DNA of 64,000 nucleotides from Burkholderia sp. SRS-W-2-2016 (lineage in GTDB: Bacteria; Pseudomonadota; Gammaproteobacteria; Burkholderiales; Burkholderiaceae), in contig NZ_MSDV01000060.1 in NCBI RefSeq assembly GCF_001931485.1, forward strand, positions 1 to 64,000, in the 5' to 3' direction. Under the pieces are notes generated by a model, which had not been told where the DNA came from, ran no database searches, and worked only from the letters and a program-made list of their open reading frames with translations. This document shows, in pieces, positions 52,602 through 63,571 of the stretch (its first letter is position 1; each line of letters opens with the position of its first letter). The translations under genes were made by a program, and so were the position numbers.

Positions 52602-52660
52602 CCGGCTAAAGCCGGCCTGCATTTGAGACTATAATTCTGCATCCCGGATCGCCAGATCCG
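52602..52660 (+). promoter_or_regulatory. Candidate promoter and palindromic operators of the iclR-type gene
   Basis: A consensus TATAAT at 52630-52635. A perfect palindrome, CCGGCT-AA-AGCCGG (52602-52615), covers the expected -35 position; the -35 hexamer itself is poor. A second palindrome, CGGATC-GCCA-GATCCG (52645-52660), lies around the start point. This suits an activator- or autoregulator-controlled promoter. The rest of 52344-52714 has no gene. Confidence 0.55.
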
Positions 52661-52714
52661 TTTCAAGGTGCCGGTTTTCACGCCCGCCACCGCCTTCGGG
52701 GAGCCCGTTTCCTC

Positions 52715-53608
52715 TTGAATAAAATCAACTACAGCCCGGCCGATGCGGGCACCGACCTCCCCAACGCCGACGATTCTCCGGCCGCCTCGCTGGCCGCCGC
52801 GAAAGCGCCCGGCACGCTCGCGATGCGTACCGCGCATGAATTGCATAAGGACGATCGCCATTTCGTCACCGCGCTCGCGCGTGGACTCGAAGTGCTCGCG
52901 TGCTTCCGTTCCGGCGATAAATCGCTGAGCAACCAGGAGCTGGCCGCGCGCTGCCGGCTGCCGAAATCGACGGTCTCGCGACTCACGCATACGCTGACGC
53001 TGCTCGGCTATCTGATCCATCTGAAAGAGAGTGGCAAGTACCGGCTCGGCACCGCGTCGCTCGCGCTCGGCAGCGCGATGCTCGCGCGTCTGGACGTGCG
53101 CAAGATCGCGCGGCCGGTGATGCAGGAACTCGCGGACGTATGCGGCGCGACCGTGTCGCTCGGCACGCGCGACCGGCTGTCGATGATCTACGTCGAGAAT
53201 TGCCGCGGCTCGGTCGCATTGACGCTGACGCTCGAAGTCGGCTCGCGCATTCCGGTCGCGACCTCGGCGATCGGCCGCGCGTGGCTCGCGGCGCTGCCCG
53301 AACACGAGCGCCTCAGTTTCATGGAGCAGGTGCGCGAACTCGATCATGTCGCGTGGCCGAAGACCCGGCGCGGGATCGAAAAAGCGCTCGACGATTACCG
53401 CACGCTCGGCGTGACGACCTCGTTCGGCGACTGGCAGAAGGAAGTGAACGGCATTGCCCGTGCGTTCCAGCCGGGCGGCGAATTGCCGATCATGGCGATC
53501 AACGTGGGCGGGCCGGCGTTCAAGCTGTCGAAGGAATTTCTGCTCGAAGAAGTGCGGCCGCGTTTGCTCGAGGTGGTCTCGCAACTGGAAACCGCGCTGT
53601 CGCATTGA
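52715..53608 (+). CDS. IclR-family transcriptional regulator
   Basis: 297 aa. Winged HTH: FVTALARGLEVLACFRSGDKSLSNQELAARCRLPKSTVSRLTHTL. Effector domain: GATVSLGTRDRLSMIYVENC, RIPVATSAIGRAWLAAL, GVTTSFGDWQKEVNGIARAF. It probably controls the acyl-CoA catabolic genes that follow. TTG at 52715 is the longest start; ATG 52823, just before the HTH, is possible. Convergent with the acyl-CoA dehydrogenase at 53704. Confidence 0.92.
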   Translation: MNKINYSPADAGTDLPNADDSPAASLAAAKAPGTLAMRTAHELHKDDRHFVTALARGLEVLACFRSGDKSLSNQELAARCRLPKSTVSRLTHTLTLLGYLIHLKESGKYRLGTASLALGSAMLARLDVRKIARPVMQELADVCGATVSLGTRDRLSMIYVENCRGSVALTLTLEVGSRIPVATSAIGRAWLAALPEHERLSFMEQVRELDHVAWPKTRRGIEKALDDYRTLGVTTSFGDWQKEVNGIARAFQPGGELPIMAINVGGPAFKLSKEFLLEEVRPRLLEVVSQLETALSH

Positions 53609-53665
53609 GCGGCGGCGCGGTCCGGTTCCGCAGATAGGCGGGCGGTAAATAGTGCGGTTTATCAG

Positions 53666-53693
53666 TGGCCGCGCTGGCTATCCCGCGCGGCCA
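53666..53693. terminator. Hairpin between convergent genes
   Basis: Perfect 9-bp inverted repeat TGGCCGCGC (53666-53674)/GCGCGGCCA (53685-53693), 10-nt loop, between the IclR stop and the convergent dehydrogenase stop. Likely bidirectional terminator, although T runs are lacking. Confidence 0.6.
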
Positions 53694-53703
53694 GCTGGCT
53701 CGA

Positions 53704-55509
53704 CTAGAACCACTGCGGCGACATGCTGAGCGTGGTGTCGTCGAGCGTGCGCAGCGGCGCCAGCATCGCGGCGACGCGCGGCAGTTCGCAACGGAAGAAC
53801 CATTGGCACGCGTGCAGCTTGCCGCGATAGAAGTCTTCATCCGCCGCGCCGTTCGCGCGCGGCAGCGCGGCATGAGCGACCAGCGCCTGGCGCAACCACG
53901 TCCACGCCAGGACCACATGACCGAACGCTTCGAGGAACGCATTCGCATTGGCGAGCGCGCGGTCGGCATCGCTCGCGAGCGTGGGCAGCAGCGCTTCGAG
54001 TGTGCTCGTCACGTCGCGCCACGCGGCGGCGAGCGCATCGGCATGCTGCTTCAGCGGCTCCTGCTCGCGCGCGGCGTCCATCGTGCGTTGCAGTTCGCGG
54101 GAAAACAGCTTCAGCGCGGCGCCTTGCTTCATCGTGACCTTGCGGCCGAGCAGGTCGATCGCCTGAATCCCGTGCGTGCCTTCGTGAATCATGTTCAGGC
54201 GGTTGTCGCGATAGAACTGCTCGACCGGATACTCGCGCGTGTAGCCGTAGCCGCCGTGAATCTGGATCGCGAGGCTGTTCGCTTCGAGACACCATTGCGA
54301 TGGCCACGACTTGACGATCGGCGTCAGCAGATCGAGCAGCAGCGCCGCTTCGGCGCGCGCGGCATCGCTCTCGCCGGTGTTCTGTTCGTCGACCAGCCGC
54401 GCCGCATACAGACTCAGCGCGTAAGCCCCTTCCACATAGGCCTTTTGCGCGAGCAGCATGCGACGCACGTCCGCGTGTTCGATCAGCGGCAGTTGCGGAT
54501 CGAGCGGATTCTTGTTGGTCGGGTGGCGTCCTTGCGGGCGTTCGCGCGCGTAGTCGAGCGAGGCCAGGTAGCCGCGATAGCCGAGCATCACCGCGCCGAG
54601 ACCGACGCCGATACGCGCCTCGTTCATCATATGGAACATGTACGCGAGCCCATGATGCGGCTCGCCGACCAGTTCGCCGACGCACTCGCCATGCTCGCCG
54701 AACGACAGCATTGTCGACGTGGTGCCGCGCCAGCCCATCTTGTGAATCAGACCCGCGAGCGCGACGTCGTTGCGCGCGCCGAGGCTGCCGTCGTCGTTGA
54801 CGCGAAACTTCGGCACGGTGAAGAGCGAAATGCCCTTGACTCCGGGCGGCCCGCCCGGAATCCGCGCGAGCACCAGATGCACGATGTTTTCGCTCAGTTC
54901 GTGGTCGCCGCCCGAAATGAAGATCTTGTTGCCGCGCAGCGAGTAGGTGCCATCCGCATTCGGCGTCGCGCTGGTGGTCAGATCCGACAGGCTCGAACCC
55001 GCCTGCGGTTCGGTCAGCGCCATCGTGCCGAACGCGCGGCCTTCGAGCAGCGCGCCGAGGTACTTGCGCTTCTGCGTTTCCGAGCCGAAGCGCTCGATTA
55101 CATTTGCATTCGCACTCGTTAGCATTGCGTAAGACGAGGTCGCGATGTTCGCGCTCTTGAACAGCGACAGACACGCGAACGACATCACCGCCGGCAACTG
55201 CATGCCGCCTAGTTCGTAGTCCTTGCCGGCGGCGAGAAAGCCGGTGGCGCGCAACGCATCGAGCGCGTCTTTCACTTCCTGCGGGATGCTCACGCGCTGG
55301 CCGTCGAACTGCGGCTCGTGTTCGTCGGACAGGCGATTGTGCGGCGCGAATTTCTCGACCGCGACCGCATGCGCGGTTTCGAGCGCCGCGTTGAAGGTCT
55401 CGCGGCTGTGATCCGCGTGACGCGCGCGCTGCGTCAACGTCTCGGCTTCGAGGACTTCGAACAGCTGGAATTCCAGATCCCGCGTATTGATGATTTGCGC
55501 ATCTTGCAT
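53704..55509 (-). CDS. Acyl-CoA dehydrogenase, long form with C-terminal extension
   Basis: 601 aa. Core segments GTMALTEPQAGSSLSDLTT (FAD contact), GNKIFISGGDHEL, IHKMGWRGTTSTMLSFGEHG and the C-terminal IHGGYGYTREYPVEQFYRD. The length and the extra C-terminal helical domain (SRELQRTMDAAREQEPL onward) match the subgroup that includes the DmdC 3-methylmercaptopropionyl-CoA dehydrogenase; the actual substrate is unknown. ATG 55509 begins MQDAQIINTRDLEFQLFEVL. Divergent from the SDR at 55787. Confidence 0.88.
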   Translation of the reverse strand: MQDAQIINTRDLEFQLFEVLEAETLTQRARHADHSRETFNAALETAHAVAVEKFAPHNRLSDEHEPQFDGQRVSIPQEVKDALDALRATGFLAAGKDYELGGMQLPAVMSFACLSLFKSANIATSSYAMLTSANANVIERFGSETQKRKYLGALLEGRAFGTMALTEPQAGSSLSDLTTSATPNADGTYSLRGNKIFISGGDHELSENIVHLVLARIPGGPPGVKGISLFTVPKFRVNDDGSLGARNDVALAGLIHKMGWRGTTSTMLSFGEHGECVGELVGEPHHGLAYMFHMMNEARIGVGLGAVMLGYRGYLASLDYARERPQGRHPTNKNPLDPQLPLIEHADVRRMLLAQKAYVEGAYALSLYAARLVDEQNTGESDAARAEAALLLDLLTPIVKSWPSQWCLEANSLAIQIHGGYGYTREYPVEQFYRDNRLNMIHEGTHGIQAIDLLGRKVTMKQGAALKLFSRELQRTMDAAREQEPLKQHADALAAAWRDVTSTLEALLPTLASDADRALANANAFLEAFGHVVLAWTWLRQALVAHAALPRANGAADEDFYRGKLHACQWFFRCELPRVAAMLAPLRTLDDTTLSMSPQWF

Positions 55510-55728
55510 CGATGTAAGCCCATTCAAAGGTAAGCCGCTAGGCGGAACAGCATCGCGTGACGCGGGGTGCGGGCGCTCGCGTATGCAGGTCGGATCGACA
55601 TTGATGAACGTTTGAAACACGCGCGCTACGGGTAAGTCCTGAGGAACCTTCCGTCGGCGATGCGTGCCAGTTTATACCCGAAAAGAATGATCGTGCTTTT
55701 ATTTACACGCTGAATTTCGGCACGTATG

Positions 55729-55741
55729 ATTGTCGAACAAT
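55729..55741. promoter_or_regulatory. Small dyad in the divergent promoter region
   Basis: ATTGT-CGA-ACAAT at 55729-55741 in the 277-bp gap between the divergent dehydrogenase and SDR genes, flanked by two AATTTCGG copies (55713-55720 and 55740-55747). Possible operator for the catabolic cluster; the rest of the gap shows no gene. Confidence 0.35.
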
Positions 55742-55786
55742 TTCGGAATTCAAAACCGCATTGCAGAACAACTGGAGGAGCGTCGC

Positions 55787-56560
55787 ATGTCAGTGAAGGA
55801 CCTGTTTAACCTCGACGGCAAGGTTGCATTGATCACCGGAGGCTCGCGCGGACTCGGTCTGCAAATGGCCGAGGCACTCGGCGAAATGGGCTGCAAGATC
55901 GCGATCTCCGCGCGCAAGGCCGACGAACTCGCCGAAGCGAAAGAACATCTGCACTCGCGCGGTATCGACGCGCGCACCATCGTCAACGATCTGCAGCGCT
56001 TCGACGGCATTCCGGCGCTGGTCGACGACGTAATGAACGCGCATGGCCAGATCGACATTCTGATCAACAACGCGGGCGCCACCTGGGGCGCGCCCGCCGA
56101 AGAGTATCCGGACGACGCGTGGCACAAGGTGATGAACCTGAACGTCAACGCGCCGTTCTTCCTCGCGCGCGAAGTCGGCAAGCGCAGCATGATCCCGCGC
56201 CGCGCGGGCAAGATCATCAACGTCGCGTCGGTGGCCGGGCTGAAGGGCTCGCCCCCGGGCATGAATACGATTGCGTACAACACGTCGAAGGCGGCCGCGA
56301 TCAACTTCACGCGCGCGCTCGCCGCCGAATGGGGCAAGTACAACATCAACGTCAATGCAATTTGCCCCGGCTTTTTCCCGTCGAAAATGTCCGCGGGACT
56401 GCTCGACAAACTCGAGGACACGATCGTTGCGCGCACGCCGTTGCGGCGTCTGGGCGGCGACGAGGACCTGATGGGGCCGGTGGTGTTTCTCGCCAGCGAG
56501 GCCTCGCGCCATGTGACCGGCCAGTATCTGGCGGTGGACGGCGGCTCGATCATTATCTGA
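55787..56560 (+). CDS. SDR family oxidoreductase (3-hydroxyacyl-CoA dehydrogenase/FabG-like)
   Basis: 257 aa classical SDR. TGGSRGLGLQMAEALGEMG, NNAG (ILINNAGATWG), catalytic Ser in NVASVAG, Tyr-Lys in AYNTSKAAA, and the C-terminal VTGQYLAVDGGS. In context it oxidises a hydroxyacyl-CoA. GGAGGAG lies just upstream of the ATG, deciding it over the longer frame at 55730. Confidence 0.92.
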   Translation: MSVKDLFNLDGKVALITGGSRGLGLQMAEALGEMGCKIAISARKADELAEAKEHLHSRGIDARTIVNDLQRFDGIPALVDDVMNAHGQIDILINNAGATWGAPAEEYPDDAWHKVMNLNVNAPFFLAREVGKRSMIPRRAGKIINVASVAGLKGSPPGMNTIAYNTSKAAAINFTRALAAEWGKYNINVNAICPGFFPSKMSAGLLDKLEDTIVARTPLRRLGGDEDLMGPVVFLASEASRHVTGQYLAVDGGSIII

Positions 56561-56667
56561 GTACTCGTACGACCCCGCGCGGTGGGTGAGCGCGGGGTAA
56601 GCGGCGCGCTTCGCGCAGCCGCTCGCGCGCGCATGCATGCACGAAAAACAAACTGTGGAGACGCTGA

Positions 56668-57891
56668 ATGAATTTCGAGTACTCGGAGAAAGTCAGAAGC
56701 CTGCAGAAACGCCTGACCGCATTCATGGACGAATACGTCTATCCCGCCGAAGCCGTATTCGAAGCGCAGATGGACGCGGCCCGCGACGCGGGCAATCGCT
56801 GGCAGCCGGCGCCCATCATCGAAGAGCTGAAAGAAAAGGCCAAAGCCGCCGGCCTGTGGAACCTGTTTCTGCCCGAGTCGAAATACGGCGCGGGCCTGAC
56901 CAACCTCGAATACGCGCCGCTGTGCGAAATCATGGGGCGCTCGCATATCGGCGCCGAGCCGTTCAACTGCTCCGCGCCCGACACCGGCAACATGGAAACG
57001 CTGGTGCGTTACGCAACGCCCGAACAGCAACAGCAGTGGCTGTTGCCGCTGCTCGACGGCACGATCCGCTCGGCGTTCGCGATGACCGAGCCGGAAGTCG
57101 CGTCGTCGGATGCGACCAATATCGCCGCGAGCATCGTGCGCGACGGCGATCATTACGTGCTGAACGGCCGCAAATGGTGGACCTCCGGCGCGAACGATCC
57201 GCGCTGCAAGATCCTGATCTTCATGGGCAAGTCCGATCCCGATCATGCGAGCCGCCATCAGCAGCAGTCGATGATCCTCGTGCCGATGGATACCCCCGGC
57301 GTCAACGTGCTGCGTCATCTGCCGGTGTTCGGCTACGACGACGCGCCGCACGGCCACGCGGAGATCGTCTTCGACAACGTGCGGGTGCCCGCGACCAACA
57401 TGCTGCTCGGCGAAGGACGCGGTTTCGAAATCGCCCAGGGCCGGCTCGGCCCGGGCCGCATCCATCACTGCATGCGCCTGATCGGCCGCGCCGAGCGCGC
57501 GCTCGAAGCGATGTGCCGCCGCTCGCTCGACCGCGTCGCGTTCGGCAAGCCGATCGCGGAGCAGGGCGTGACGCGCGAACGGATCGCCAACGCGCGGATC
57601 CTGATCGACCAGACGCGTTTTCTGGTGCTGAACGCCGCGTACAAGATGGACACGGTCGGCAATAAGGAAGCGCGCCAGGAAATCGCGATGATCAAGGTCG
57701 CCGCGCCGAACATGGCCTGCCAGGTGATCGACTGGGCGATGCAGGCGCACGGCGGCGGCGCGGTCAGCGACGACTTCGGCCTCGCGCGCGCATACGCGAG
57801 TTCACGCACGCTGCGCTTTGCCGACGGCCCCGACGAAGTGCATCGCAATGCGATTGCGAGCATGGAACTCGGACGCTATCTGAAGCGCTGA
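56668..57891 (+). CDS. Acyl-CoA dehydrogenase family protein
   Basis: 407 aa. SAFAMTEPEVASSDATNI (FAD-binding), WWTSGANDPRCKILIFMGK, LGPGRIHHCMRLIGRAERAL, DRVAFGKPIAEQGV and the C-terminal QAHGGGAVSDDFGLARAYASSRTLRFADGPDEVH. It resembles the ACAD10/11-type dehydrogenase group. It sits between the SDR and the CoA ligase genes, consistent with the first oxidation of a CoA-activated acid. Confidence 0.92.
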   Translation: MNFEYSEKVRSLQKRLTAFMDEYVYPAEAVFEAQMDAARDAGNRWQPAPIIEELKEKAKAAGLWNLFLPESKYGAGLTNLEYAPLCEIMGRSHIGAEPFNCSAPDTGNMETLVRYATPEQQQQWLLPLLDGTIRSAFAMTEPEVASSDATNIAASIVRDGDHYVLNGRKWWTSGANDPRCKILIFMGKSDPDHASRHQQQSMILVPMDTPGVNVLRHLPVFGYDDAPHGHAEIVFDNVRVPATNMLLGEGRGFEIAQGRLGPGRIHHCMRLIGRAERALEAMCRRSLDRVAFGKPIAEQGVTRERIANARILIDQTRFLVLNAAYKMDTVGNKEARQEIAMIKVAAPNMACQVIDWAMQAHGGGAVSDDFGLARAYASSRTLRFADGPDEVHRNAIASMELGRYLKR

Positions 57892-57988
57892 TCGAATCGC
57901 GAGGGGGGCCGGGCTTGACCCCGACGCGCCCCTCGAAGCGTGCGCGCAAACGTACCGCGGGCGCACATAGAACAAGCCGGAGACGCGT

Positions 57989-59707
57989 ATGAACGAACAC
58001 CATTTCCCGCATTGGCCACCGCAAGTGACGCGGCATCTGACGCTGCCGCAAACCAACATCTTCTACAACGCCGAAGTATCGGCAACGCGTTTTCCCGACA
58101 AACCGTTCATCGTCTATTACGACACGCCGGTCACGTTCGCGGAGTTCCGCGACGAGGCCGAACGGCTCGCCGGCTTTCTGCAGCAGGAATGCGGCGTGCA
58201 GGCGGGCGATCGCGTACTGCTGTACATGCAGAACAGCCCGCAATGGATCATCGCGTACTACGGCATTCTGCGTGCGAACGCGGTGGTGGTGCCGGTCAAT
58301 CCGATGAACATGAGCGCGGAGCTCGCGCATTACGTCGAGGACAGCGGCGCGACCACGATCATCGCGCCGCAGTGTCTGTTCGACAACGTCGAGCCGCTGC
58401 TCGGCAACAGCCCCGGCCAGGGGCTCGAACGTGCGATCGTCGCGACCTATAGCGATTATCTGAAGCGGCCGTCGCCGATCGCGGTGCCCGAGTTCGTCGC
58501 GGCGCCGCGCAAGCGGATCGAGCGCGCGGGCGTGACCGCATGGCAGGACGTGCTCGAACGACGCATCGCGCCCGGTCCGCTGACCGCCGGCCCCGACGAT
58601 CTGTGCGTAATGCCGTACACGTCGGGCACGACAGGGCGGCCGAAGGGCTGCATGCATACGCATCGCAGCGTGATGAGCACGCTGCTCGGCGGCTGTGTGT
58701 GGTTCGGCGCGGCGGCCGACGGCGTGCATCTGTCGGTGCTGCCGTTTTTCCACGTGACCGGCATGCAGGGCGGAATGAATTCCGCGCTGTACTCGGGTGT
58801 GACGATCGTCGTGATGTCGCGCTGGGATCGCGATGCGGCCGCGTTCTGCATGCAGCGCTACCGGATCACCGCGTGGCAATCGATCTCGACGATGATGGTC
58901 GATTTCCTGTCGAACCCGCGGCTCGGCGAATACGATCTGTCGAGCCTGTCCGGCACGCGCGGCGGCGGCGCGGCGATGCCCGACGCGATCGCGAAGAAGC
59001 TGAAGGCGCTGACCGGGCTCGATTATGTGGAAGGCTACGGGATGACGGAGACGATCGCGGGGACCCACATCAACCCGCCGCAGCGGCCCAAGCCCCAGTG
59101 CCTCGGTATTCCGGTGTTCGACGTCGACTCGCGGGTGATCGACCCCGTCACGTTGCAGGAAGTGCCGCGCGGCGAGACCGGCGAGATCGTCGTCAACGCG
59201 CCGCAGGTGATGCAAGGTTACTGGCGCAACCAGAAGGCGACCGACGAAGCATTCGTCGAACTCGACGGCAAGCGTTTTCTGCGCACCGGCGACCTCGGCC
59301 ATATTGATGAGGATGGCTACTTTTTCATGACCGACCGCCTCAAACGGATGATCAACGCGTCGGGCTACAAGGTCTGGCCGGCCGAGGTCGAAGCGCTGAT
59401 GTACCGGCATCCGGCGATTCACGAGGTTTGCGTGATCGGCGTGAAGGACGAGAAGCGCGGCGAGACCGTCAAGGCGTTGGTCGTGCCGACGCCGGCGCGC
59501 GCCGCCGATATCAGCGCGCAGGAAATCATCGACTGGGCGCATGAGCAGATGGCTGTATACAAGGCGCCGCGTATCGTCGAATTCGTCGCGTCGCTGCCGA
59601 AGTCGGGCAGCGGCAAGATTCTGTGGCGCAAGCTGCAGGAAGAAGATGCCGCGCGGACCGCGGCAGCCAATGCGGTTGATGCAGGCAACGGAGGCGCGAC
59701 GCAATGA
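57989..59707 (+). CDS. AMP-forming acyl-CoA synthetase (first copy)
   Basis: 572 aa ANL enzyme. P-loop YTSGTTGRPKGCMHTH, VEGYGMTETIAG, RTGDLGHIDEDGYFFMTDRLKRMI hinge, and catalytic Lys in PKSGSGKILWRKL. It activates a carboxylic acid, probably medium/long or substituted. Coupled to the next ligase by ATGA. Confidence 0.93.
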   Translation: MNEHHFPHWPPQVTRHLTLPQTNIFYNAEVSATRFPDKPFIVYYDTPVTFAEFRDEAERLAGFLQQECGVQAGDRVLLYMQNSPQWIIAYYGILRANAVVVPVNPMNMSAELAHYVEDSGATTIIAPQCLFDNVEPLLGNSPGQGLERAIVATYSDYLKRPSPIAVPEFVAAPRKRIERAGVTAWQDVLERRIAPGPLTAGPDDLCVMPYTSGTTGRPKGCMHTHRSVMSTLLGGCVWFGAAADGVHLSVLPFFHVTGMQGGMNSALYSGVTIVVMSRWDRDAAAFCMQRYRITAWQSISTMMVDFLSNPRLGEYDLSSLSGTRGGGAAMPDAIAKKLKALTGLDYVEGYGMTETIAGTHINPPQRPKPQCLGIPVFDVDSRVIDPVTLQEVPRGETGEIVVNAPQVMQGYWRNQKATDEAFVELDGKRFLRTGDLGHIDEDGYFFMTDRLKRMINASGYKVWPAEVEALMYRHPAIHEVCVIGVKDEKRGETVKALVVPTPARAADISAQEIIDWAHEQMAVYKAPRIVEFVASLPKSGSGKILWRKLQEEDAARTAAANAVDAGNGGATQ

Positions 59708-61284
59708 ACTGGCTCGACAGCTTGATGGACCAACCGTTCGTCTGCATCACCGACATGCTGCGGCGCTTCGCGAGCGAGCGTGCCGAGCATCCGGCGCTGA
59801 TCTGCGGCGACGAAGTACTCAGCTATGCAGCGCTCGATGCGCGCGTCGACCGCTTCGCCGCCGCGTTGCAGCGCGACGGCATCCAGCCGTGCGACGCGAT
59901 TGCGTTGTGCGCGAACGCATCGATCGACTACGCGGTCGCGTTTCTCGGCGGCTTGCGCGCGGGCGCGGCGGTGGCGCCGCTCGCGCCGTCCTCGAGCGCG
60001 GCGAGTCTGGTCGGGATGATCGGCAATTCCGGCGCGCGGCTGCTGTTTCTCGACGCCGAGGTCAAACGCCTGCTCGAACCGGTCGCCGCGCAAATCAGCG
60101 CAACGCCGGTCGCGCTCGACGCGCACGCCGGCAGCATCGCGCTCGACACGTGGCTCGCCCCTGCGGGCGCAACGCCCACGCCGGTCACGATCGATCCCGC
60201 GTGGCCGTTCAACATCATCTATTCGTCGGGCACGACCGGCACGCCGAAGGGCATCGTGCAATCGCACGGGATGCGCTGGGCGTACGCGCTGCGCAGCGTG
60301 CAACGCGGCTACGGACCCGATGCGATCACGCTGATCTCGACGCCGCTCTATTCGAACACGACGCTGGTCAGTTTCATGCCGACGCTGACGTTCGGCGGCA
60401 CCGTCGTGCTGATGCCGAAGTTCGACACGACGCGCTACCTCGAACAGGCGCAACGGCATCGCGTCACGCACACGATGCTGGTGCCGGTTCAGTATCAGCG
60501 GCTGATGGCGCATCCGGAGTTCGACCGCTACGACCTGTCGAGTTTTCAGGCGAAGTTCTGCACCAGCGCGCCGTTCGCGGCGAGCCTGAAGGCCGACGTC
60601 GTGCGCCGCTGGCCCGGCCGGTTGACCGAGTACTACGGGATGACCGAGGGCGGCGGTTCGTGCCAGCTGGAAGCGGACGAGTGGCCGGACAAACTGCATT
60701 CGGTCGGCCGGCCGATGGACGGGCACGACATCCGTCTGATCGACGAGCGCGGCAACGAGGTCGCGATGGGCGAGGTCGGCGAAGTGGTCGGCCATTCGCC
60801 GGCGATGATGACCGGCTATTACCGCCAGCCCGACAAGACCGCCGACGCCGAATGGTACGACCCGCACGGCAAGCGCTTCATCCGCACCGGCGACATGGGC
60901 CGCTTCGATGCCGACGGCTTTCTGACGCTGCTCGATCGCAAGAAGGACATGATCATTTCGGGCGGCTTCAACGTCTACCCGAGCGATCTCGAAGGCGAAT
61001 TGCGCCAGCATCCGGAGGTCGCGGATGCAGCAGTGGTCGGCGCGCAGTCGGAGCAGTGGGGCGAGACGCCGGTCGCCTTCGTGGTGCGGCGCCCGCACGC
61101 GCGGATCGACGAGGCCGCGCTGCTCGCGTGGGTCAACGTGCGGGTCGGCAAGATGCAGCGGCTGTCTGCGCTGAACTTTCTCGACAGCCTGCCGCGCAGC
61201 GCGATCGGCAAGGTGCTCAAGCGCGAGTTGCGCGAGCAGTTCTATCCGGCCACATCCATCCGCAATGGGGCAACGCATGAATAA
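59704..61284 (+). CDS. AMP-forming acyl-CoA synthetase (second copy)
   Basis: 526 aa. P-loop YSSGTTGTPKGIVQSH, TEYYGMTEGGG, RTGDMGRFDADGFLTLLDRKKDMI and catalytic Lys in LPRSAIGKVLKREL. It differs enough from the first copy that a simple recent duplication is unlikely; the two may act on different intermediates. Start overlaps the preceding stop, and the end overlaps the next SDR by 8 bp. Confidence 0.93.
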   Translation: MNWLDSLMDQPFVCITDMLRRFASERAEHPALICGDEVLSYAALDARVDRFAAALQRDGIQPCDAIALCANASIDYAVAFLGGLRAGAAVAPLAPSSSAASLVGMIGNSGARLLFLDAEVKRLLEPVAAQISATPVALDAHAGSIALDTWLAPAGATPTPVTIDPAWPFNIIYSSGTTGTPKGIVQSHGMRWAYALRSVQRGYGPDAITLISTPLYSNTTLVSFMPTLTFGGTVVLMPKFDTTRYLEQAQRHRVTHTMLVPVQYQRLMAHPEFDRYDLSSFQAKFCTSAPFAASLKADVVRRWPGRLTEYYGMTEGGGSCQLEADEWPDKLHSVGRPMDGHDIRLIDERGNEVAMGEVGEVVGHSPAMMTGYYRQPDKTADAEWYDPHGKRFIRTGDMGRFDADGFLTLLDRKKDMIISGGFNVYPSDLEGELRQHPEVADAAVVGAQSEQWGETPVAFVVRRPHARIDEAALLAWVNVRVGKMQRLSALNFLDSLPRSAIGKVLKRELREQFYPATSIRNGATHE

Positions 61285-62182
61285 TTTCGCAGAAAAGGTC
61301 GCGGTCATCACCGGCGCGGGCTCCGGCTTCGGCCGCGAGTTCGCGCGGCTCGGCACGAAGCTCGGCATGCGGCTCGTGCTCGCCGACGTGCAGCAGGACG
61401 CACTCGACGAAACCCTCGCCGAAGTCACCGCGGCCGGCGCGCAGGCGATCGCGCGGCGCGTCGACGTATCGAACGGCGAAGCAGTGGACGCACTCGCGCG
61501 CACGACGCTCGATACATTCGGCGGCGTGCATCTGCTGTTCAACAATGCGGGCGTCGGCGGCAACGGCGGGCTCGTGTGGGAAAACACCGAGCGCGACTGG
61601 CAGTGGCTGCTCGGCGTCAACCTGTGGGGCGTGATTCACGGCGTGCGCGCGTTCACGCCGTTGATGCTTGACGCCGCGAAGCGCGATGCCGGCTATCGCG
61701 GGCATATCGTCAATACCGCGTCGATGGCGGGGCTGCTCGCACCGCCGCTGATGGGGCCGTACAACGTGTCGAAGCACGCGGTGGTCGCGCTGTCCGAATC
61801 GCTGTATCAGGATCTGTCGCTGGTCACGCAGCAGGTCGCGTGTTCGGTGCTGTGTCCGTACTTCGTGCCGACCGGCATCGCGAACGCGCAACGCAACCGT
61901 CCGGCCGAGCTGTCGAACGACGTACCGCCGACGCTGTCGCAACGCGTGGCCCGCGCATTGAGCGAGAAGGCGGTCAGCTCGGGCAAGGTCAGCGCGGAAG
62001 CGGTCGCGGCGATGGTGTTCGACGCGATCCGCGACGAGCAGTTTTATATCTACTCGCACCCGCATGCGCTGAACCCGGTGAAAACGCGCGCGGAAGATAT
62101 CGTGACGCCGCGCAATCCGACCGATCCGTTTGCGGAGCGGCCGCAGGTGCGCGAGCAGATCGTTGCGGCGCTGAAGGGGTAA
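61277..62182 (+). CDS. SDR family oxidoreductase
   Basis: 301 aa. TGAGSGFGREFARLG, FNNAGVGG, NTASMAGLLAPP, catalytic Tyr/Lys in PYNVSKHAVVALSESLYQDL. The longer C-terminal part is typical of this SDR subgroup. ATG 61277 overlaps the ligase end. It is the last gene of the catabolic operon; a terminator follows. Confidence 0.9.
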   Translation: MNNFAEKVAVITGAGSGFGREFARLGTKLGMRLVLADVQQDALDETLAEVTAAGAQAIARRVDVSNGEAVDALARTTLDTFGGVHLLFNNAGVGGNGGLVWENTERDWQWLLGVNLWGVIHGVRAFTPLMLDAAKRDAGYRGHIVNTASMAGLLAPPLMGPYNVSKHAVVALSESLYQDLSLVTQQVACSVLCPYFVPTGIANAQRNRPAELSNDVPPTLSQRVARALSEKAVSSGKVSAEAVAAMVFDAIRDEQFYIYSHPHALNPVKTRAEDIVTPRNPTDPFAERPQVREQIVAALKG

Positions 62183-62241
62183 TCGAACGAAGCGAAGCGG
62201 GGATAACGGAACCGGGGAGGTTTCCGCCCGCTGTAGAAAGC

Positions 62242-62272
62242 AAAGGCGCCGTGAAATTCACGGCGCCTTTTT
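62242..62272. terminator. Bidirectional rho-independent terminator
   Basis: AAAGGCGCCGTG (62242-62253) and CACGGCGCCTTT (62259-62270) flank a short loop, with T run to 62272 and an A run on the other side. It serves the SDR operon and probably the convergent Liv gene. Confidence 0.93.
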
Positions 62273-62309
62273 CATGCTGCTGCTTTCGCGGTTGCTTCGG
62301 CTAGAGCGC

Positions 62310-63494
<1,185 letters not shown>

Positions 63495-63571
63495 ACCTGT
63501 CTCCATGGGATGGTTGCCCGTTCTGCGGGATGAGATGTGTAGAGGTGCGAAGCGTCGCTAACTAACGGCCG

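Noticed and set aside
53665..55122. 485-aa plus-strand frame opposite the acyl-CoA dehydrogenase
   Set aside because: Antisense shadow of a clear dehydrogenase; Arg/Gln-rich with no motif.
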